Below are positions 1 to 12,178 of a stretch of DNA of 64,000 bases, one piece after another; positions within the stretch are counted from its first letter, which is position 1; every line of letters starts with the position of its first letter. The DNA lies in contig KB300949.1 in the NCBI GenBank assembly GCA_000328365.1, positions 527,618-591,617 on the forward strand, in the 5' to 3' direction. The notes beneath the pieces were generated by a model, which searched no databases, was not told the origin of the DNA, and was given only the letters and a program-made list of their open reading frames with translations. The stretch comes from Capitella teleta. Its lineage: Eukaryota > Annelida > Polychaeta > Capitellidae. The translations under genes and the position numbers were made by a program.

Positions 1-1006
1 TTAGCTGATCAACGAAAGATTCATCACAATTCTATGAATTCTACACACAATCATTGTGTCATCAATTAATGCAGGTACTGATATATATTTATTTACAGAA
101 TAATGCTGATCGCAAAAACATGTCTCTACATTCAGGTAAACTGTTTTGACCCATATCAGACACTCTACTAGAACAAGCAAAGCTTCATCGTATATGCTAA
201 AAAGCACTCGACTCGATATAAATAAATCAATGGTAACATAGATCGCATCCTCTTAATAATAACTAATACAGGCAATTATAACCCCCTCAGCGAGTGTATT
301 ACATAACATCCACAGACCAAAACCATCACGTGCAAAATGAAGCGCAGAACAGGTGGTCATTAGACAGCAATGGCGTCATGTGACGGCTGAAGCATGTTGT
401 GAAAGGCGTTTTATAATTCTTATCACATGCTACTAGGTGAAGAGTGTCACATGCGACAATGATTTCATGAGAATTATCTGGTTCAAAGCAAAATGCCTTG
501 CAATATATACATATATGGTCATAGAATTATGTACTGCTACATAAAACATAGATCGGCTGATCAGTGCTCAGTTTCGCGCTTCTGACACTCAATCATTCTG
601 GGAGAAAAAGTAAGGTCTATAAAAGTCAATAGAACAAGTTTTCCAAAAGTTCCTAGGTTTCTTCCCAACCAGTTTCCCTTACATGGATAATTGGAGTCAA
701 TCTGGATCATGGGTAATGAAACGATTGAGATATAGAGGCCCCAAGCGCAGATTCAGATCTGACCCAAATAATGGAGGGCCTCCATTGGAACACAGAAACT
801 ATTGAAGGCCACAAGGGAGGGTGTTACTAACTTAGTAGTTAATACTATTATTATAATATATAAATATAATACTGGTAGTTCTTGAAGACTAACAAAATAC
901 ATCTACAATTAGTCAGTTAACAGAAAAATGAGAAAGCACCTTGAACAATGGAGCAGGTAAGACATAAAGCAAGCAAAGGGAATTGTGGGAGGTTTATGAT
1001 AATCAC
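1..1006 (-). other. Intron / 3' flank of the Rab32-like gene
   Basis: AT-rich, non-coding sequence lying after the donor at 1006 (minus strand). I looked for the Rab32 C-terminal exon (the SAK loop and a CC prenylation tail) in all minus frames and found none. No repeat family was recognised here. Confidence 0.6.
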
Positions 1007-4000
1007 CTTGTTAGCGAGCAGTACGCATGGTATAGGACTGCCATCTGCCAGTTGAACTTTGCTGTCAAGATCGTTTTTCCATTTCTGAACTGCATCAAAC
1101 GTTGAAGTTCTTGTGACGTCAAAAACTATGAAGCAGCCAACTGCCTCCTTGTAGTAAACGCGAGTCATATTGCCAAATCGCTCCTGACCTGCAAACAAAA
1201 GAAATTAGAATAGATTGAAAGGTATTTTATTTAATTGTGGGTCAAGAAGTAGATGCCTTTGTTAAGAAACAGCCCCAACAGAAATATCTTCCTCAGTGAC
1301 AATTTAATGAGTAAAATGACAGCTAAAAAAGCAAAAGATCTTGTTTCATTGAGGAAGTTGCAATAAAAGAGAAAGCAGCCAGTGGCTATGAAGCATTGGA
1401 GCAAATACAGTGCAACCTTCTACTGTACATTCATGTACAAGTACAAGGAAATCTTATTAAAACAAATCCTTTCCTGGATTTAATGAACGACTTTGCCCCC
1501 CGACTCATAATACCTCTGGTGAAGTCTGAAATACTTAGTTTAGGATAATTATTAAATAAAAAGATAATTACCAGATAAATGCATCAAACACGTGCACACA
1601 TTAAGCCCTTGCATAAGAACTGAGCAATGATTAATGACCGGATTAACTGTTAACAAATTAAGCTTCAGGTTATTACAATCTGAGGGGATAACAGAATATA
1701 CGCACTCACCTGCGATATCCCATAATTGTAACCGGATGAGGGTATCAGCATCCCAGTTGATGACCTTGAGTGCAAAATCAACGCCAATCTGATTTCAGGA
1801 ATGAAGGAAACCAAACATTCAGAATAGAAACCAGGAGTAAAAAAAGGATACAGTTGCTCTGTAATGTTGTGAGAAGAACTGATGAACGTATCGTTTGATT
1901 ATACTTGTCTTTCCCGTCCCCAGTTCTCCGATGACAAGAACTTTATACAAATGTTCGCGCTTCTCTCCCTGACCTGCTGACCCTGATCCACCTCCTGGTC
2001 CGGACGCCTGTGGGGAAAAAAAGGGAAATGTTCATGATGGGATGCCAAAAGGTCATGTACGCAACCAGAGGCTGCTCAGCACATAAGTAGGCCTACCATC
2101 CAGAACAATGTCTCACAACACTGAGTGAGGCATCAACGACTCTAGTCTGGCAATAAATACATGTACACTTTGTAATTATTACACTTTACAGTCATTATTG
2201 CCAAAATTGGAAAACTGCCAGCTCAGCTTTTGATAAGATTCATATGACCATCATGAGATATGGAAATAAGGAAAAAGAAATATGAATTAATTTTAAATTT
2301 GTATAAAAAAACAATTGATAATCAGAGTTCATAGGGGTTCAGAGTTTGTCATAATGGCATAACCCAATATTTCTTAGACTTATAGTCACCATGCAAGTTC
2401 GTTTCAGTCCCTGTGATAGTACTAGTACGGTATGATTTTGACCCATTGCTACTTAGATAGGTGTGCTATAGCACTGCATGGTCGCAAACAAATTGAAATA
2501 TGTGTATCAAGTATAAAATAATTGCACTGGGGGTTATTTTTTTCCACACAATTTCTGGCGAGTAAAAGTATAATTTAGTGAGTAAACTTTTAGCTTATGT
2601 CGAGCCCTGGTTCTATGGAGAAATGTTAATTAAATCATGAGTAGGTGGCCCTTGATCTTGGGTTAAACAAAATCATAAAGTGATGGTGTCATATATGCAA
2701 CTAATGCCAACTACACAATATTACACTGGCTCATAAGAAAGCATGAAAACATAGAAATATTGCTCGGAACTGCTTATAACTAAGTACTTCATGGTACAAA
2801 TGCAAAATGAACTGCGTTGTAAAGCGACTGATAAGAAAGGAATCAGCTGCTGAATTTCACGCCATGCGTATGCACAACTCACTCAGTTAAGACTGAAAGC
2901 TTGAATACACTACTAGAATATGTCTCCTATAAGGAGACATGTATTCAAGAAGAACAGATAACGAGTCAATTATTTTATCTCGATTGCGCTTTGATAACAG
3001 TCTTGTCACACTGTCTCAGTACAGACTAATAAAATGGCTGAAATTTAACTCTGTGTTTGTTGAGCTTTATCTCCTCATGGTTGATTATTGAAAGAGATAC
3101 AGGTACAACAATTCATTAGGGAAAAGGACTTTTAATCATTATTTCTTTCTCGTTTTGTGTGTGTTGCATTCGATCATTAATTACTACACCGATATGTATT
3201 TTTCAATATGGAATAATATATTATAATTACTATGATTAAGTTTAACATTGATATCATTCAGGCAAGGTTTCAATGCAAAAATTTGATTGAACATTAATAA
3301 TTCAACATAAATAATTAAATGATGAAATTGCACGTTGAAATAATGCACAGTGCTGTTGGTACAATCATCGAATGCAGTTGTCCTCGGCGAGTATGAGCTG
3401 GTACCCCCAGTGAGTAACAAATGCGATAGTAATGAATGAACAAAAGGCAAACCTATTGATTAATGCATATGGGCGTCATGCTGAAAATGAACTACCAGCA
3501 TTTAGTTGGGAACTTTTGATACCAGCAGCTGCAATCAATAATTAATGCAAATTGATTGCTGATCAAAGCATTAATTAATAACTAATTAATAATTAATGCT
3601 TTGGTCATAGGCCTATATATATATATATATGTGTGTGACCTACCACAATGAGAGTGATGCATGTATACACTTTGGCTGATTCATCTGTGCTATCAGCTAA
3701 CATGACACAAATTTCAAAGTTAACACTCGGGATAGGCGCCCTCATTAATTCACACAGTCCCTCAATCACATATCAACGTTGACGCAATCATTAAAAAAAA
3801 ATGTTTTGTCAACACTGCACCGAGTCTTCCACATAGAAACTCTAAATAATGCTCAGCCACTCCCTGACTCACTCAGTCACTAACATTGACTAGTGGCAGT
3901 GCCATGCATGATGCAATTAGTTTATCAGACTGATCTCGCTGGAACAGCAATACAGTAACAATACATATCATTAATCATATAATGATATATATAATATACT

Positions 4001-4233
4001 GATATAGCTATTAAGCCCATATATAGACAATAAAGAGTCCAAACATCCATTAAGCCCTGGGGACCGATGATTTTGCCGTCGTCTGTTAGTTTGACATAGC
4101 ATAGCCATATATAGTCTTAATATATTATATAATATATTAATATTATATATGATAAGTCATACAGTACGTAACAGTACGTCAGGTCCCGAGGTCGCAGTTG
4201 AGCTATAAATGGAAAAGAAAGGTGACTTACCAT
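1007..4233 (-). CDS. RAB32: Rab32/Rab38-family small GTPase, 5' part (C-terminus outside window)
   Basis: Exons read on the minus strand: 4231-4233 (start codon only), 1852-2007, 1710-1788 and 1007-1188; all junctions are GT/AG and in phase, giving 140 residues. After a Gly/Ser-rich N-terminus the P-loop GELGTGKTS lies at residues 28-36, followed by switch I (HYRATIGVDFALK) and switch II. Switch II reads WDIAGQERFGNMTRVYYKEA; Ile where most Rabs have Thr is a hallmark of the Rab32/38 branch. The last exon seen ends after the LLANK part of the base-recognition loop, and its donor is at 1006. The expected Asp of that motif, the SAK loop and the prenylated tail are not in positions 1-1006, so they lie further left. 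In animals Rab32/38 direct traffic to lysosome-related organelles and mitochondria-linked membranes, with an AKAP role reported for Rab32. Which of the two paralogues this is cannot be decided; an unduplicated invertebrate Rab32 is most likely. Confidence 0.93.
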
Positions 4234-4560
4234 TCTATTAGAGCAATATTGTTGAAATGCACAAATCTAAATTCCAAATGTCTGTCACACAACTCAACGT
4301 ATGCACATGACACAACGGAATTATGGCGCAAAACAAATCTCGAAATCTCCGCCGTCGCTCCAGTGTTCGCCTGCCAGATCAACTGCGATGGAGCTTTAAT
4401 GTCATGTGATTCTCGGGGAATTACCTCTTTATTAGTGACGTCATTTGTGAATTCCTCATTGATGACGTCATTCTTGAGATTTTCTTTACCTGCTCGCTCC
4501 GCTTTTGGCATAAAATAAATAGGTGCGTTATGACAATATGAGCAGCTCCTCTTTCGCGGT
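4234..4560 (-). promoter_or_regulatory. Probable 5'UTR/promoter of the Rab32-like gene: two CRE palindromes and an M-box
   Basis: Just upstream of the Rab32 start codon are two perfect CREB/ATF palindromes TGACGTCA (4436-4443 and 4463-4470, 27 bp apart) and an octamer TCATGTGA (4402-4409), which matches the M-box recognised by MITF/TFE bHLH-Zip factors. The transcription start is not identifiable, so the sites could lie in the 5'UTR or the core promoter. The minus-strand open frame across this stretch runs out of phase into the donor and is better read as untranslated. The region is less AT-rich than its surroundings. The sites are seen directly; their function is inferred. Confidence 0.5.
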
Positions 4561-5216
4561 GAATCAATTCGCAGGACAGAATTCTAGAAATCTGCAAAGT
4601 AATATCAAAGGATTGATGCTAACATGCCATCTGATTGGTTGGCAGCACACGTGATTAATTGAAATTCTGAAGCTTTAATATATTAAAGGACGTTTTTTTT
4701 CGGGACACCATAATGATTATGCATGTATAGTATACAGTGCTTCATAAAGGGAACAATTATTTACAAGAGAGTTTTAATGTTCTAGCAACGTTTGAAATAA
4801 AAATGGTAAAAATTGGAATATGAATTGTATGGTAGGAAGACTATACCTTTGTGGGCAAAAATTAACAACAAAGTAAATCAATATTATTTCAAAAATATTC
4901 TATTCAGTTCATGAGCAGGAAAGAAAGACTCAAAGAGAAGAAAGAAAATTGCTTAATTTTTTCAATGGTAGATGAAACAAATGAATTTGATACAAATACT
5001 ATAATAATACTGGTATTATACAATGAAAAATTAAATGATTATGAAAATAAACTAACACAAAATAATGAGATATGGTCAACCCAAATATCAGAAGGGAAGA
5101 CACTTTCAAAATTCAGAAATTGTTTATCTCAATAAGATGTATGTACCTGAGAGAATAACAAAAGAACATAAATCCAAAAGAGATTTGACTAGATTTAAGA
5201 GTAAGTATTTCTTCCG

Positions 5217-7295
5217 CTACAGTTGAGGGGGGAAGTAAGAGTATGGGGGAGGGGGGTTCAGGGTGTACGCAGGGGGTCCCTCCGTGGTGGGGGCGGAGCT
5301 AACTTGCGGTGGAGGCCCAGGGGCCTCCCCACCACTAGGGTAGGGGGCGCTGGCATGGGTTGGCACCGCCGTGGATGAACTCTGGTTGACTTCAATGTAC
5401 TGGGCTTGTTGACCTCCTTGCAGATACATGTAGGTCGTCTGCAAAAAGGTCAAAAAGGATTGAATGAGTAAAAAACTGAAGGAGTAAAATACATGTACTG
5501 TGATTGGTTGAGCGATTCCAGGGCTAAAAGATAAAATAGATCCCTGGGGGATACCTGAGGGGTCTTGGTGCAGCAGAGCGTTTTGCAGCAGATGACAGCA
5601 CATATGGTCGCAAGGATTGTGTTCACCAGTGAGCAGACAGTGATTATGAAGTACATCCCAACGGCAACGCGCACCTGAAGCAGCAAACATGAATTATTAC
5701 ACACGACCGTGAATTTAACTCACTCCAATTTGAGCGCAATGCGGATGACAGGTATAGATCGGATAATCGTCAACGTACGATTTCACGATGGTCACCGTGA
5801 ATTGGAGGAGGGTGAAAGAGGCAGATGCCACGCACATCACCAAGTGGCTCACGATCTGAAAACGATGAAACAAAATTTAATGGCAATTTCATGGTTGTTT
5901 TTTAAATCAGAGATGATGATCTTGATGTGACAGCAGGTGAATTTAAACTGACAAGCAATTAGCAAGTATTATTTAGGATCGCCACCACGAGTTTTGGGCA
6001 GCATCTACACCGGAGGAAAAGAAACCTCGGAGAAATGATTCTACTCGTCCGCTCAATCATGTCATAGAGAATCCTGCATGGTCTTATTGTAATACTGTGG
6101 TTGCTTAGCCACTGTATTGGCATGTGATACTTGACTTAGAGCCATGTTATACAATCAGAATTAAGCTTATTATTACGTTGCTATATTACATCACTTTGGT
6201 GTCCATTCTTAGAGACAACTCAGGTAATCAAGATGCACAACAATCCAGGTTTAGTTCTAGCTATGCTCAATAGTCAAACACAAGAATCTATTGTGAAATC
6301 TTACAAAAAATCCTTCAAATTATAATACCGTTTCCTTTTGACCGGCATACAGCATAGCATACATCATGCATGAGTAGTTATTCTCCTGACCTTTACACGT
6401 ATTTCTAATTTCATTTCATTGTTATTTTTCTATTTAATTCATTAAGTTGTGTTAATCTGTACCATTTATGGTCAGTGAGCAGTTCTTACTTGTTCTTTTT
6501 ATTTTTTTCAGTTTTTCCTTTGGCTAACATGCCAATGCAGACATAAACCACCATACATTTGATTACATTCTAATCAACACCTTTGGTCTGTGATTTTACT
6601 TTGATTTTACTTTGATTTTACTTTGATTTTACTTTGATTTTACTTTGATTTTACTGCTACTGAGCATTTTTACGGATTCTTTAATGGATTACTACCTGGT
6701 AGTATAAATAAACCATTCTTATTCTGATTCTTACGAGTAAATGCAGAAAACATTAAAGAGTTTCCTAAGAGTGAAATCAAACTAATGAGAAGTGAAGTAA
6801 GTAACAAATATTTCAACCAGATTTCAACAAGTCACCTCCAAGTGAGAATTCTCAGAAGGGGGTCAATCGGGATTAAAAATCTTCTTCCTGTGCTCACCAT
6901 GCATCTTGTCTTGGACCTGGCAGCGCTGGCCCCCAAACTTCCAGTGATGACAAACTAGGAAAAAGATTAAACACAAAATGACTGCTGAATGTGCTGAGTG
7001 ACCTAATTACCAAGAGGTTGCACCAGAATCCAGCCCCAGTGAACGCAATGCGGCCGGTCTGCGTGACGGCAATGGTGTTGGCCAAGACGCTGATGGTGCC
7101 AAGAGCCACAATAAGGATGTTGACATACAGAACAGTGAACGAAGGCAAGGCAAGGCACGCTCGTGCACTGTTTGCATTCACTGACTGAACAATGAGCGGC
7201 TGAGCAGTGGTTGAGCTTAGCCGGTTGTAGGGATCACAATTAGCCAGCTCAGGATCTCTGCAGACGGGGCGAGCAGCAGCACTGCAGGTTGTCAT
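5217..7295 (-). CDS. Four-transmembrane CD20/MS4A-like membrane protein with PPxY C-terminal tail
   Basis: Five exons on the minus strand: 7011-7295, 6954-6898, 5855-5724, 5674-5555 and 5438-5217. All junctions are phase 0, giving 271 residues. The start ATG (7295-7293) has a good context (GTCGCCATGA). The predicted N-terminus is about 50 residues and Cys/Ser-rich. Four hydrophobic segments follow: around VLYVNILIVALGTISVLA; GFWCNLLFVITGSLGASAA, typical of the second segment of CD20-like proteins; SHLVMCVASASFTLLQFTV; and MYFIITVCSLVNTILATICA. The loop between segments 3 and 4 contains two Cys, and segment 4 runs into a Cys-rich juxtamembrane patch (CCKTLCC), a likely palmitoylation site. The cytosolic tail is Pro-rich and ends with PPAY and PPPY, motifs that bind WW domains such as those of Nedd4-type ubiquitin ligases. 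The GSLG-x(n)-RC signature favours MS4A/CD20-like over tetraspanins; TMEM255-like proteins have a similar layout and remain an alternative. The precise ligand or channel role is unknown. Confidence 0.82.
6588..6656. repeat. 11-bp microsatellite (TTTGATTTTAC)n
   Basis: About six near-perfect copies of TTTGATTTTAC in the third-segment intron (5856-6897) of the CD20-like gene. The sequence just downstream (6690-6735) looks like an AT-rich retroposon tail but is too degraded to assign. Confidence 0.85.
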
Positions 7296-8513
7296 GGCGA
7301 CACTGCAGAAGGTCAATGATCTGCTAATTCATCAAATAATTTATACGGATAATTGATTAATGAATAACATAATGAACATGAGTACTACAATGTAACATAT
7401 AGCTTCCACTATGAAGAGAAGTGAGAAGGCACAGAATATTTTACATTGTAAAAGACAAAATTGTTAGCTAATTGGTATTATTTTGATTGAAAGATTTTAG
7501 CAAGATATTTTACATCAACATCTAAATCAGAATTATTTTCTTTTTATAAAATAAATAATCACTACTCTCGTTGTGGTCGAGGATCAGGGTAAGAAATTTC
7601 ATTTTAAAATTTTGTAAATTATAACATTGATATCATAAATGATTTCGGCAACACAAGATGATACATGACTACATGTGAATCTTACATGCAATAATTATGC
7701 AAAATTTGCATAACGAGTTCATTGAATACAATCATCATGTAATCATGAGACCCATTGGGCTCGCTGTAGTATGTCAGCTAGTGATCATGTTATTTAAATT
7801 AAGCATGTAAAATTACAAAACCTTACAATTTCGACATAAGCATTAATTAATTGCATTCAAACCTTGCTATATTATAAGCATGACAATACACAGTATGTTG
7901 TGTCTATATTATTGAGATACCGGTCCGAAGTTCAAATATTCTTTAAATTATATGATCAGCTGTCATGATTCACCAGCCGTGTTTTCAACCTGTCAATTAG
8001 CGCACAGATAGCTCGCTCGACTTGTCATAAAATATCCTTCGAATTGAAAACATAACGCACGTTCGCGCCAAACGGTGTGAGCGACCGACATTTATGAGAT
8101 GTATGAAATCAACTGTAATTAATGCATACTATAATTACATTGGTATAGGCTATTGATTGCCGTTGCTACTGGCGAAGCATTTGTGTACGTTCCGTTATGA
8201 TTCAAGAGCGGATTGTCCACGCGTCAAAGCACGTTGGCATACAATCCATACATCCACCAATTTAGACAAGTTGAGTACGCAGTGGAAGTAATAGTACACC
8301 TCTGCACATGCTCACAGCCGTGTGTCTATGTGTTGGCATGGTAAGATAACGAACAGAGGCCGGAGTGAACTTCTTTCTAAAATTCCTGCATGCCGCCTGT
8401 CTAGCACTGATTCACTACGGCTCGAGTGCAAAGCATTTCAACTTCCCAGAGTATTTCCTCTGTTTGAGGCGCTTTCTCTGCGGCAGGAAATTACGTGCAG
8501 TTGGGTTTTCAAA

Positions 8514-10885
8514 ATGCATTTCTCGATATTAATGATAGCAGCAATTCTCTTCTTTCACGGAGTACGATGTGAGAAAGTTGAGAAAGCAAAGAAAAAAGAA
8601 GTGAGTTTATAATTTTTGGACTATGGAGAAAATTCTTTTTTTTTTTTTTTTTTTTTTTTCATCTGGAGGTTTCCCCAGTCTACGTCTACAAGAAACTTCG
8701 GCAGTTGGAGAAAAAGCACGCGGTGACTGTGGAATTGTTGAGCAAAGCTGTCGAGAGGATAGACCGCTTGACCAGTGATGTGGACACCCTGTTGGACGGT
8801 GAGGTCATCAATTCTAGTATCATTATATTCCTTCTCCGACTCAGGGCTAATTAAATGGTTTTAAACCTATACCCTTACAAGTTCGTGCACGACTGTACGT
8901 ATACAATGTAAACTAATTTTTGACCTTGATTGCGGGTAATATTATGCCGGTATATACTACATTGTACATATATATAGCTAACATTACATACTATATAATA
9001 TTATAAACTATTTTACGCTACTATTTTTTCTATTGTGTTCTATGGTTTTTCCCCACATTATTGTGCACGTGTTGTACGAAATAAATTATAATTATATTAT
9101 ATTATAACAGAGTGGGCCAAAAGTAGTCTATCTACTCGAGTAACTCGATCCATATCAATGACTTCAATGCTTTTCAATGGCGCTGCGCTTTTCCGAGAGT
9201 GTTACAAAACAGGTCGCAATGTAAATTTAATGCAAAGATAAAAGAAATAAACACCTGGTATGGTTAGTCTAACATTTCATGCTGCCATTCTTATCATTTC
9301 TATTCCAATTTCATCGACATTAATGTCGATTTATCTCGATCAATACTGTGTACCCAATATTCGGCGATAGTTTGACTTTTGGTCCGGGGCCCCTGGAAAA
9401 CAGGGCCCCGGGCCATATAAATAGGCTTAATTGGATGCATAAATGTAGGCATTAAAGAGTATATCGCTCTCGTACTATTGTTTCGTTTGAGAGTACTGTT
9501 GTATCGATTATACTATTAATGTTTATTCATTATAATCAAAACAAAGGAGAAATTTTGTATTGAATCGCCATGCAGCAGATGACATTCCTTAATGCTCGTT
9601 TGGGGGCTCATCTGATTAAGCTCTTTTCGCGATCACTCACCAGTCTCATTTAAATGTTCCTCCCTCATTCAAAATTGACGTTTTCTTGTTTTTTGTTTTT
9701 TTGTTTTTTTTTTGTTAATAAATGAACGCAGGTTAGTCAATCCATTCCAGGTATTTATTTTTGGGAGTGTTTAGTCAATTTTTGCAAATTTAAAAGTTTT
9801 GTTTTTAACATGGAGTAGACAGACTACTTTTGGCACACTCTGTACAAATTGTGTGTAGTATACGAAGCTACACCAGCAAAACTGAATAAACACGAATAAT
9901 GATCCTGCTAGTATACATATACATCTTGGTAGTTGAAGTAGCAATGTAATTCGGACTAATTCATTGGGTGACGTAAAATTGAGATTCGTTTCTCCGATCT
10001 GGAGGTAATCTTATCAGAAAATATTACTAATATGTACTACATAATTATATATGTGGGGGTTGCCCAAGGTTGTCTTTTTTTCTCTTCACTTTTGCTATCC
10101 CCTGTGGTTGAATAAAATAATGTGTTTCGCAGCCCAGAAAGCGTTCAGCGACGACCCCCCCTGCCCCAATGGAGTCCCTGGATTCTACTTATCATTCAAC
10201 GGAAGAAGCTGCTACGGAGCTCAACCAATGTAATATTATTTATTCAAACAAATATTGATGTCAGCTGTATATAACTGAGGTTATAGGTCAGTTATGGTGA
10301 ACTGGACTATGGCGACATCCCTTTGCTATAGCATGGACCCAGACGCCCATCTGGTTGCCTTGGAAACGCCCAGGGAACAAAAGTTTGTTGCAACGCGTTG
10401 GCGAAATGAAATCGGTCAGTTATTCTCAAGAGTATATACTTGAAAAAAACAAAAACAAACCCCGGTTATATTCAAGGTGTTGGTGGTTATTCGAGGTTCT
10501 GGACGAGTGGTTATATGACTGAACGCCTGAACTGGCAGTGGACGCACAGCAAAAAACCCATAAAACATCCCAATTGGATTCCGAGTAAGTGCGTTATGAT
10601 TCAATGCTTAAAACAGTTGAATATATTCAACCTTCCCTGCTTGAAAGAAAACTACAATAAGTGCGTTATGAACACTAATGATCCATACGATAGGCAGTAA
10701 AATTTACGTTATGATTTGGTCTGATATAAAAAAGGTGCGCTATGTTTGCAGCGACAACCCACGATGATGACCGATTCCTCTGCCTGAGCGTTTTTCCGAA
10801 CGAGGGATTTCGTTGGACAGACTCAGCGTGTTGGGCGCCTCATATGGTGCTGTGTGAAATTGAATTATTGAAAGAATCCAAATAA
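8514..10885 (+). CDS. Secreted C-type lectin domain protein with coiled-coil neck
   Basis: Six exons: 8514-8600, 8669-8798, 10133-10229, 10287-10414, 10477-10584 and 10752-10885, with all phases matching, give 227 residues. Exon 1 encodes a signal peptide (MHFSILMIAAILFFHGVRC) and a Lys-rich stretch. Exon 2 encodes a roughly 40-residue amphipathic helix with heptad-spaced Leu/Val, probably an oligomerising neck. Exons 3-6 encode a long-form C-type lectin fold with six cysteines: CPNG...SCY as the extra N-terminal pair, SLC and VLC as the outer pair, and FLC and SAC as the inner pair. It also has HLVALETPREQKF in the position of the usual helix 2 and FWTSG before strand 2. The calcium/sugar motifs EPN or QPD are absent, and WND is replaced by WTD. 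Classical Ca-dependent mannose or galactose binding is therefore unlikely, and the ligand may be protein or lipid. The exon 2 acceptor was placed at 8669 because it is the only nearby AG that keeps frame. Animal lectins of this kind are usually immune or matrix proteins. Confidence 0.88.
9108..9842. mobile_element. Tc1/mariner-like MITE, full-length copy, in lectin intron 2
   Basis: Inverted ends CAGAGTGGGCCAAAAGTAGTC on the left and its complement (one or two mismatches) on the right, next to TA as expected for Tc1/mariner insertion. The interior, 735 bp overall, holds no transposase frame. The same interior recurs at 11521-12133, 35481-35868, 45354-46963 and 47295-47400. Confidence 0.85.
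10586..10745. repeat. GTGCGTTATGATT motif copies in the last lectin intron
   Basis: Copies at about 10587 (AAGTGCGTTATGATT), 10659 (AAGTGCGTTATGAAC), 10706 (TTTACGTTATGATTT) and 10733 (AGGTGCGCTATG) fill much of the 167-bp intron. The first overlaps the splice donor GTAAGTGCG. Confidence 0.7.
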
Positions 10886-10910
10886 TTATATGCATTAATC
10901 AATACATTAC

Positions 10911-10916
10911 AATAAA
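10911..10916 (+). terminator. Poly(A) signal of the C-type lectin gene
   Basis: AATAAA, 25 bases after the stop codon and followed by a T-rich stretch. It supports 10885 as the true end of the coding region. Confidence 0.7.
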
Positions 10917-11520
10917 GGTTCTTTCTTGAGTCATTGGATAATTTAATTTTGATCTTTATTCTTAAATACACCAAAGAACTTGAGACAAAGATGGCCAACA
11001 CTTGAATTGTGAAATCAGATCAGAGGTGGCGCCGCATGGTGGTAAGTCATATTTCGAGCAGACACGCTCATGCTGAAGTCACAGCGGTACTGAAGAGATG
11101 TTTCTTTATGCTTAAAGTACGCTTAATGACCAGGTGTCAATGCAGAAATTAGAAATGAGATATCATCAGATACATGTTATTACGCACTTGTGATCCATCT
11201 CTCCTTTATTTCGCAATATATTGATATTTTCTGTGGATGGTAAATCACGTTTGCCATAACTATTCATAACAGAGCGATCAGCGGTCGAAGTGTGAAGCTG
11301 AGTGACAGGAGAAGTTCTAGTTCAGGGTTCGCTCGCCCTTTGTTGCACTAGTGGCGGCGCCACTGGTCACTTTGAGCGATGACAATTCTTTGATTAATCA
11401 CAGAATTGAGACTTACTTAATTACAGACTTGTAATTAGTATATACGGTAATTGTAATAAAAGTACCGTTAGTATCTACTAATTGCATGTGCATGTACCAC
11501 AAAGAGATATGTTAAAGATC

Positions 11521-12133
11521 TCAGAGCTTTTCAATGGTGCTACGCATTTCTGAGAAAATTTTGCAAAAACAGATCGCAGAGAAAAAATACCGCATAGATA
11601 AGAGAAATGAATATTTGGTATGGTTAGTCTAACATGTCAGGCAGCATGTCATCTTTTCTATTCCAATTCCATCAACATTTATGTCGATTTATCTCAATTA
11701 ATATAATGCACTCAGAATTCCGCGATATTTCCACTTTTGGAGGCAAACAGGGCCCAATGAACGCACAATTAAGACAACACTTTCGTACTATTGTTTTGTT
11801 TGAGAGTGCTAATGTTGTGACAGTAGCACTAATGTTTATCTCCTAAAATCAAAACATAGCAGTTTGTATTGAAGCGCCATGCAAGAGATGACATGTGTTA
11901 ATGCTCGTTCAAGGGTTCATCTGATTTAGCTCTCTTCACGATCACTCACATCTAAAAAGGTTCCTCCCTCATTAAAAATTGACTTTTCACTTGATTTCTT
12001 GGCATAAATGGGCGCAGAATAATGAAGTCAATCCATACCAGGAAGATATTTTTTGGAATAATTGATATACTTTAGCAAATTTTAGAGTTTTGTTTTTAAC
12101 ATGGAGTAGATGGACTACTTCTGACCCACTCTG
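11521..12133. mobile_element. Same MITE family, left end lost
   Basis: Shares long blocks with the 9108-9842 copy (for example GCTTTTCAATGG and TATGGTTAGTCTAACAT) and has an intact right end GGCCCACTCTG-type terminus with one change, followed by TA. The first 60 or so bases of the family are missing. It lies in the interval between the convergent lectin and nuclear-receptor genes. Confidence 0.8.
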
Positions 12134-12172
12134 TAGATTTGTAGCCTAAATACATGAACATCTGAAAATTGT

Positions 12173-12178
12173 TTTATT
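12173..12178 (-). terminator. Candidate poly(A) signal of the nuclear receptor gene
   Basis: AATAAA on the minus strand about 0.63 kb beyond the receptor stop codon (12812). It would give a 3'UTR of usual length; no other convincing signal was seen in between. Assignment is tentative. Confidence 0.35.

Noticed and set aside
4227-4511. A 94-codon minus-strand protein
   Set aside because: Its frame reaches the donor in phase 2, whereas the next Rab32 exon needs phase 0; only the terminal ATG fits. Better read as 5'UTR.
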